DNA of 11,423 nucleotides from Clostridia bacterium. GTDB lineage: Bacteria; Bacillota; Clostridia; Oscillospirales; Acutalibacteraceae. This document shows positions 6,821-11,423 of the stretch, piece by piece (the stretch's first letter is position 1; each line of letters opens with the position of its first letter). The translations under genes and the position numbers were made by a program. The DNA lies in the NCBI GenBank assembly GCA_017631745.1, contig JAGBSR010000206.1, forward strand, positions 1 through 11,423, written 5' to 3'. The notes below the pieces were generated by a model. The model worked only from the letters and a program-made list of their open reading frames with translations. It was not told the DNA's origin and did not search any database.

Positions 6821-8281
6821 ATGAGTAATACAATGGAGTCAAGAAATCTGACAATGCTGGTGGATTTTTATGAGCTGTCAATGGCAAACGGTTATTTTGC
6901 CAACGGGCTCAAGGATACCGTGGCATATTTTGATATGTTTTTCAGAAAAGTACCTGATAATGGCGGTTTCGCTATTATGGCAGGTCTTCGTCAGCTGGTT
7001 GACTATCTTAAAAATCTCAGATTTACACAGAAGGATCTTGAGCTTTTCAGAAGAAAGGGCTTCAACGAGGATTTCATAGACTATCTCAGAGATTTTAAAT
7101 TTGAGTGTGATGTCTGGGCAGTACCCGAAGGTACACCTATATTTCCCGGTGAACCTATCATTGTAGTAAAAGGACCTGTTATTCAGGCTCAGCTTATTGA
7201 AACTATGGTGCTTCTGACAATTAATCATCAGAGCCTTATTGCGACAAAAGCAAACAGACTCAAGAGAGTTGCAGGAGACAGAACAATTATGGAGTTCGGC
7301 TCCAGACGTGCTCAGGGCTATGATGCTGCAATTTACGGTGCGAGAGCTGCATATATCGGCGGCTGCGATGCTACAGCGTGTACCATCGACGAGAGAGATT
7401 TCGGTGTGCCTGCTGTAGGCACAATGGCTCACGCCTGGGTTCAGCTTTTCGGTGATGAGCTTGAGGCCTTCAGAGCTTATGCACGTCAGTACCCTGATAA
7501 CTGCACCTTACTCGTAGATACATATAATGTTCTTAAATCAGGTATCCCCAATGCAATAAAGGCATTCAACGAAGAGGTTTTACCCCGTGGCTTCAGACCC
7601 AAGGGTATAAGAATTGACAGCGGTGATATTACCTATCTTTCAAAGAAAGCAAGAAAAATGCTGGATGAAGCAGGTTTCCATGATTGCAAAATCGTTGCCA
7701 GTAACTCCCTGGATGAGTTCATTATCCGAGATATGATTCTTCAAGGTGCTCAGGTTGATTCCTTCGGTGTGGGCGAAAGACTTATCACTGCCGCTTCAAA
7801 TCCTGTTTTCGGCGGTGTGTATAAGATTGTTGCCGTTGAAGAAAATGGTGTACCCGTACCGCGTATCAAGCTCAGCGAGAATGTGCAGAAAATTACAACC
7901 CCCTGCGCTAAAAATGTTTACAGACTCTTTGATAACAAATCGGGTAAGGCTATTGCCGATGTGCTGACTCTTATTGATGAGGAGTTTGACGACAGCAAGC
8001 CCTATGAGCTTTTCGACCCCAACTACACATGGAAGAGAAAGACCGTTGAAAATTATACCGCCAAGCCATTACTTGTGAAGATTTTTGATAAGGGTGAGTG
8101 CTGCTACGACTGTCCCGATATCAAAGAAATAAAGAAATACTGCGATGAGCAGATCGAAAACACTCTCTGGGATGAGGTCAAGCGCTTTGAAAATCCCCAT
8201 ACATATTATGTTGACCTTTCAGAAAAACTCTGGGCAGAAAAGAACAGACTGCTTGACGAGTATTCAAAAAAATCACACTGA
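6821..8281 (+). CDS. pncB: Nicotinate phosphoribosyltransferase
   Basis: Cytoplasmic enzyme of the Preiss-Handler NAD salvage pathway: nicotinate plus PRPP gives nicotinate mononucleotide and PPi, with ATP hydrolysis. It has 486 residues from this start, near the family norm. The N-terminus (RNLTMLVDFYELSMANGYF) is characteristic. Other landmarks are EFGSRRAQG, GTMAHAW with the predicted phosphorylated His204, LLVDTYNVLKSG, IRIDSGD and DSFGVGERL. A Cys-containing C-terminal segment (CCYDCPD) precedes a charged end. The start is uncertain: ATG 6821 has only AAAGG at 12 nt upstream; ATG 6794 has no evident ribosome site, and ATG 6833 is also in frame and nearest to the usual family start. It shares a transcript with the pseudouridine synthase 11 bp downstream. 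Confidence 0.93.
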   Translation: MSNTMESRNLTMLVDFYELSMANGYFANGLKDTVAYFDMFFRKVPDNGGFAIMAGLRQLVDYLKNLRFTQKDLELFRRKGFNEDFIDYLRDFKFECDVWAVPEGTPIFPGEPIIVVKGPVIQAQLIETMVLLTINHQSLIATKANRLKRVAGDRTIMEFGSRRAQGYDAAIYGARAAYIGGCDATACTIDERDFGVPAVGTMAHAWVQLFGDELEAFRAYARQYPDNCTLLVDTYNVLKSGIPNAIKAFNEEVLPRGFRPKGIRIDSGDITYLSKKARKMLDEAGFHDCKIVASNSLDEFIIRDMILQGAQVDSFGVGERLITAASNPVFGGVYKIVAVEENGVPVPRIKLSENVQKITTPCAKNVYRLFDNKSGKAIADVLTLIDEEFDDSKPYELFDPNYTWKRKTVENYTAKPLLVKIFDKGECCYDCPDIKEIKKYCDEQIENTLWDEVKRFENPHTYYVDLSEKLWAEKNRLLDEYSKKSH

Positions 8282-8292
8282 GGTAAAAGCTT

Positions 8293-9168
8293 TTGAGACA
8301 AATAGAATTTACCGTAACTGAAAGCTTTGACGGCAAGAAGATATATAACTTTTTAAGGGGTTATGTTAAAATATCCACTCGTCTTATGCGTACTCTCAAG
8401 AGAATACCTGACGGTATAATGCTCGGTGACAAGCAGGGCAGGACTATCGACATAATCCATACGGGCGATGTTATTACTCTCAATATACCCGATGATGAAA
8501 CAGCGCCGATACCTATTGATTATCCTCTTGATATTGCTTATGAAGACGACGATGTGATGCTGATTAATAAACCTCCGACTCTTGCTATGCACGAGAGTCA
8601 CAATCATCAGGGCGATACCCTTGCTAATGCGGTTGCCGGATATCTTCTTAAAAAGGGCGAAAGCGCCACTTTCCGTGCAGTGGGCAGATTGGACAAGGGC
8701 ACATCAGGGCTGGTTATTTGCGCCCTTAATGCTCATTCTGCGGCGAGACTTGTCGGCAGGTTTGATAAAGAGTACATTGCCATTGTAAAAGGCGTCTACA
8801 CTCAGGGCGGTACCATCGATAAGCCTATATACCGACCTGACCCCATTAAGACATACCGAATTGTTGATGAGAGAGGCGACTATGCTGTGACTCACTATGA
8901 GCCTATTGAGACGGGTAAGGACTACACTGTGGTGAGAGTGAGACTTGAGACGGGCAGAACCCATCAGATAAGGGTACACTTCGCTTCTATGGGTACACCA
9001 CTTTACGGTGATACTATGTATGGCGAGGTTGACGATAGACTGAGTCATCAGGCGCTTCACTGCGCAAAGGTGAGGTTTGTGCATCCTATAAGCGGTGAGG
9101 AGATAGAGTGCGAGGCTGATATGCCCGAGGATATGCAGAAGCTTTTAGCAGAGCTGAGGAATAACTGA
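8293..9168 (+). CDS. RluA-family RNA pseudouridine synthase
   Basis: Converts specific uridines in RNA, most likely 23S rRNA, to pseudouridine; the target site cannot be assigned. The protein has 291 residues. An N-terminal S4-like RNA-binding region (about 1-75) leads into the catalytic domain, which begins near DDDVMLINKPPTLAMHES. The catalytic Asp is Asp134 in GRLDKGTSGL; the residue before RLD is Gly rather than the His common in RluA/C/D. The RTHQIRVHFASMGTPLYGD motif is intact. Translation should begin at TTG 8293, since GAGG (8280-8283) lies 9 nt upstream and no ATG is near. The ribosome site overlaps the TGA of the upstream gene, which suggests translational coupling. A terminator lies at 9236-9267. 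Confidence 0.93.
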   Translation: MRQIEFTVTESFDGKKIYNFLRGYVKISTRLMRTLKRIPDGIMLGDKQGRTIDIIHTGDVITLNIPDDETAPIPIDYPLDIAYEDDDVMLINKPPTLAMHESHNHQGDTLANAVAGYLLKKGESATFRAVGRLDKGTSGLVICALNAHSAARLVGRFDKEYIAIVKGVYTQGGTIDKPIYRPDPIKTYRIVDERGDYAVTHYEPIETGKDYTVVRVRLETGRTHQIRVHFASMGTPLYGDTMYGEVDDRLSHQALHCAKVRFVHPISGEEIECEADMPEDMQKLLAELRNN

Positions 9169-9176
9169 AGTTTTGT

Positions 9177-9224
9177 CAAACTTTTACAAAAGTTTGTGGG
9201 GTGCGGGGCGAAGCCCTGCCACAA
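9177..9224. repeat. Repeat-like intergenic element with two adjacent hairpins
   Basis: CAAACTTTT (9177-9185) and AAAAGTTTG (9188-9196) form a perfect 9-bp inverted repeat separated by 2 nt. Next to it GCGGGGC (9203-9209) pairs with GCCCTGC (9213-9219) around GAA, with one G-U pair, flanked by TTGTG and CACAA. There is no T-tract. The G-rich arm differs in composition from its AT-rich surroundings. It resembles intergenic palindromic repeats dispersed in related clostridial genomes, from memory only; no second copy is present in this window. Confidence 0.45.
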
Positions 9225-9235
9225 GAAAAAGATAT

Positions 9236-9267
9236 AGCAGAGTGTGAAATCAGCACTCTGCTTTTTT
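9236..9267 (+). terminator. Intrinsic terminator of the pncB-pseudouridine synthase operon
   Basis: AGCAGAGTG (9236-9244) pairs perfectly with CACTCTGCT (9254-9262) around a 9-nt loop, followed by six T (9262-9267). It lies 67 bp after the stop of the second gene. Confidence 0.85.
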
Positions 9268-9290
9268 ATATTTGCCCTCGCCGGGCAGGC

Positions 9291-9318
9291 ATTCTTTTTG
9301 CTATCGCCCAAAAAGAAT
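9291..9318. repeat. 10-bp inverted repeat in the spacer
   Basis: ATTCTTTTTG (9291-9300) is perfectly complementary to CAAAAAGAAT (9309-9318), with loop CTATCGCC. A small GCCC/GGGC hairpin (9274-9286) sits just before it. There is no gene within it and no T-tract after it. It may belong to the same repeat-like element as 9177-9224. Confidence 0.45.
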
Positions 9319-9352
9319 CAAAAATGCGATAATTGTTTTTCAAAATACACAC

Positions 9353-9381
9353 AAAAAAGTGTCGCCCGAAGACGACACTTT
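9353..9381 (-). terminator. Intrinsic terminator of the MFS transporter gene
   Basis: Read on the minus strand, AAAGTGTCGTC pairs with GGCGACACTTT around a TTCG tetraloop, including one G-U pair, and is followed by a run of six T (complement of 9353-9358). It lies 7 bp beyond the stop codon of the transporter gene. Confidence 0.88.
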
Positions 9382-9388
9382 AAAATTA

Positions 9389-11423
9389 TTACTTATTCTT
9401 TTTGCTAGCCTTAACTGCTTCTTTTTCTGCCTTGATAGCAGCCTTTGCAGCGGCTTTTTCTTCTTCGAGTCTCTTCTGCTCGTCAAGCTGAGCCTGAAGT
9501 TCTGCAGCCTCGTTAGCTTTAGCTTCGTCATACTTAGCTGCGATTTCTTCGAAGTGAGTTGTGTTTTCTTTTTCTTTTACGATACGTTCAGCATCAAGAT
9601 AGGGCTTTGCAGCTCTGCCGAAGAATGCATGCTTATCCATTTCCTTCTTGATTGCTTTCTGAATATCTTTCTTTTCAGCTTCGTCAGCTTTGATTTTTTC
9701 GTTGGTGTCTTTGATTGCATAAGAGTCTTTTGCCTTCTTAGCTGCAGCCATTGCTTCGTAAAGACCCTTGAGTTCTTCGTTGAGAGCATCTTCTCTTGAG
9801 AAAAGACGGTCAAGCTCGTCAAAGCTGGGCTGTACAAAGCTTTCGGGAGTCTTGTAATACTTATCAATAGCCTTACGTGCTGAAAGCTTATTCTTAGCAA
9901 TTTCAAGAGCAAAAGCACGAAGCTCTTTTGCTTCTTTGGTATCCTTAGGCATTTCTCTTGCTGTTTTAAGTTCTGCAAGAATGTCCTCTTTCTTCATCTC
10001 ATAAAGACCGACAAGACCTGCATCGTAAACCTTGCGGTTTGCTTCGTACTTGATCTTGTAAATACCGCTTTCAAACTTTTCGAGTTCCTGGCATACAAAG
10101 CGTGAAATTTCGATTTCTTCATTGAGCTCTCTTGTCTGTCTTGCAGCCTTTCTGCCCTTGGACTTATCAACTGTTTCGATTTCTTTTGCTGCGTTTTCAC
10201 GTGCTGATCTGATAATATCAATAGCCTCAATAAGAGTCTTGTTGTTTGTAACACCGTTGCCGTAGTCCTCAAACATAGCGCGGATTTTAAGTGCACGGAC
10301 GATACCCTTCTGCTGCTTTTCGTGAAGGTCGTAGAAGAAGTAGGGTACAACATTAAGGAAGGCACCCACAGCAGCCATAACGATAAGAGCGCCCATTACA
10401 TCGTAAAGAAGGTTTTCCTGACCGGTAACTGTATCAAGAATATCATAGGGACTCTTGTAGCCGTTGCCTTCATAAATGCCGTAATGCTCATAAACGAAGG
10501 GGAGTACAGATGAAGTAACAAGTGTTACCATACCGCCGATTGTTGCAACAGTAGCGAACATACCGTCTACGCGAACGCCGGTCTTATACTGATGGTAGTC
10601 ACGGATGTCTGCCTGGATAGCAGGTGAAAGAATCTGCTCAAATGCACCAAAGAGGTAGTTAATGTAAATGCAGATTGTGAGCCATAACATACTGCGAAGG
10701 TTGATACCCATTGCAAGAATGCAGGCAACATTCATAAGGTTGATGCCGATAAGCACTCTCTTTTTGCCCCATTTTCTGATTGCAAAGGGAGCTAAGAGCA
10801 TACCCCAGAGAGAAGCGTTACCTACGATAAGTGTTACAAAGCCGTAAGTGGCATCGCTACAGCTGTGACCGTAGTTGTATGACCATTCGAGAACTGAGCT
10901 GTATGCAACCTCAAGGAAGCCGAGCCAGCCTGCAAGAGCGATAATCCAAAAGTACTTGTTTTTTGCAACCTCTTTGAAAGCGTCGGCAAAACGAACCTGA
11001 ATAACACGGCTTCTTGCCTGGATGATTTTTTCTTTGGTGTTTGCAAAGATGTAAACGGTAAGACCGATACCGATAATAGCAAAGATGGGATATGATACTC
11101 TGTAAACCTTGATGTCGTAGATGTTACCTTCAGCAACTGCGCCTGCAATAAAGGGACGGACGAAGTTGAATACTGAGGGAGCAAATGAGTAGATAACTGA
11201 TTTGATTGAGAGAACATCAGTTCTTTCCTGTGTGTTGGGTGAAAGAACATGAACGAGGTTTGTATAAGCATCGTTAAAGAAGTTGAAGAAGAATTGCAGC
11301 AGAAGATTAAAGAAGAGAACTACTGCTAATTTTGCAACATAGCCGCCTTCATAGCCGAAAATCTGCATGGGGAAAAGGTTATAAAGTGCGTCATAGGGGA
11401 ACCACACATAACCAAGGCTGATA
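9389..11423 (-). CDS. GPH/MelB-like MFS transporter with long charged C-terminal tail (N-terminus cut by window edge)
   Basis: Membrane transporter, probably a cation-coupled symporter of the glycoside-pentoside-hexuronide (MFS_2) type; substrate unknown. The frame is open to the right edge, with 677 residues in the window. A GTG at 11407 could be read as a start, but it has no ribosome site and the frame continues (ISLGY) upstream, so the true start lies outside. The membrane part (11423 to about 10325) has roughly nine hydrophobic segments and a MelB-like loop NDAYTNLVHVLSPNTQERTD after the first of them, so two or three N-terminal helices are missing. From HEKQQ (10324) to the stop there are about 311 residues rich in Lys, Glu and Ala, predicted helical and partly coiled coil, ending in an Ala/Lys/Glu repeat-like stretch and KASKKNK. 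Such a tail is far longer than in typical MelB proteins; I recognise no domain in it. Confidence 0.85.
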   Translation of the reverse strand, partial: ISLGYVWFPYDALYNLFPMQIFGYEGGYVAKLAVVLFFNLLLQFFFNFFNDAYTNLVHVLSPNTQERTDVLSIKSVIYSFAPSVFNFVRPFIAGAVAEGNIYDIKVYRVSYPIFAIIGIGLTVYIFANTKEKIIQARSRVIQVRFADAFKEVAKNKYFWIIALAGWLGFLEVAYSSVLEWSYNYGHSCSDATYGFVTLIVGNASLWGMLLAPFAIRKWGKKRVLIGINLMNVACILAMGINLRSMLWLTICIYINYLFGAFEQILSPAIQADIRDYHQYKTGVRVDGMFATVATIGGMVTLVTSSVLPFVYEHYGIYEGNGYKSPYDILDTVTGQENLLYDVMGALIVMAAVGAFLNVVPYFFYDLHEKQQKGIVRALKIRAMFEDYGNGVTNNKTLIEAIDIIRSARENAAKEIETVDKSKGRKAARQTRELNEEIEISRFVCQELEKFESGIYKIKYEANRKVYDAGLVGLYEMKKEDILAELKTAREMPKDTKEAKELRAFALEIAKNKLSARKAIDKYYKTPESFVQPSFDELDRLFSREDALNEELKGLYEAMAAAKKAKDSYAIKDTNEKIKADEAEKKDIQKAIKKEMDKHAFFGRAAKPYLDAERIVKEKENTTHFEEIAAKYDEAKANEAAELQAQLDEQKRLEEEKAAAKAAIKAEKEAVKASKKNK

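Noticed and set aside
2371..9168. A dedicated PPi-recycling or amino-sugar operon joining hppA, the hexosaminidase and pncB
   Set aside because: Each unit has its own promoter, and terminators separate them; the XRE gene also points the opposite way. Functional links are only general metabolism.
9272..9799. Open frame of 175 codons on the plus strand, rich in Phe, Ser, Leu and Cys, opposite the transporter tail
   Set aside because: It is antisense to a Lys/Glu/Ala-rich coding region, which automatically reads as Phe/Leu/Ser-rich. It has no ribosome site, and the minus-strand frame is continuous with the membrane domain and has a matching terminator.
1..11423. CRISPR array, tRNA/rRNA gene, insertion sequence or prophage signature
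   Set aside because: No regularly spaced direct repeats, cloverleaf-like segment, transposase, integrase or phage gene was seen on either strand.

Overview
The window looks like chromosomal DNA of a gut-type clostridium, most likely Oscillospirales/Ruminococcaceae-like Firmicutes. This is inferred from strong A/G-rich Shine-Dalgarno sites, TTGACA/TATAAT-type promoters in AT-rich spacers, frequent intrinsic terminators, moderate GC in genes, and the gene families present. No tRNA, rRNA, insertion sequence, phage gene or CRISPR array was seen. I do not see a convincing undescribed multi-gene system; most of the window is ordinary core metabolism, with a few details worth a second look.

Layout. 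Positions 1-893 (minus) hold a TAXI-type TRAP transporter solute-binding lipoprotein whose last residues run off the window. A divergent spacer of about 270 bp separates it from an aldo/keto reductase with a C-terminal ferredoxin-like domain (1160-2257, plus). A membrane pyrophosphatase (hppA, 2371-4401) follows with its own promoter and terminator, then a cytoplasmic GH20 beta-N-acetylhexosaminidase (4535-6124), also with its own promoter. A terminator in the convergent junction separates it from a small XRE-type regulator on the minus strand (6274-6522). The regulator diverges from a two-gene unit on the plus strand: nicotinate phosphoribosyltransferase (about 6821-8281) and an RluA-family pseudouridine synthase (8293-9168, TTG start), 11 bp apart. 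A hairpin-rich, repeat-like spacer (9169-9388) contains terminators for both directions. From 9389 to the right edge (minus) lies a GPH/MelB-like MFS transporter with an unusual charged C-terminal tail of about 310 residues; its N-terminus is outside the window.

How the genes fit together. Most are monocistronic or short units rather than one pathway. The pyrophosphatase would save energy from PPi released by biosynthesis; nicotinate phosphoribosyltransferase is one PPi-producing step of NAD salvage. The hexosaminidase acts on imported or recycled amino-sugar oligosaccharides. The two transporters at the ends are substrate importers of unknown specificity. The points most worth checking are the ion specificity of the pyrophosphatase (residues point to a K+-dependent, possibly Na+-pumping type), the transporter tail, the inverted repeats between the XRE gene and the NAD salvage gene, and the intergenic repeat-like element.
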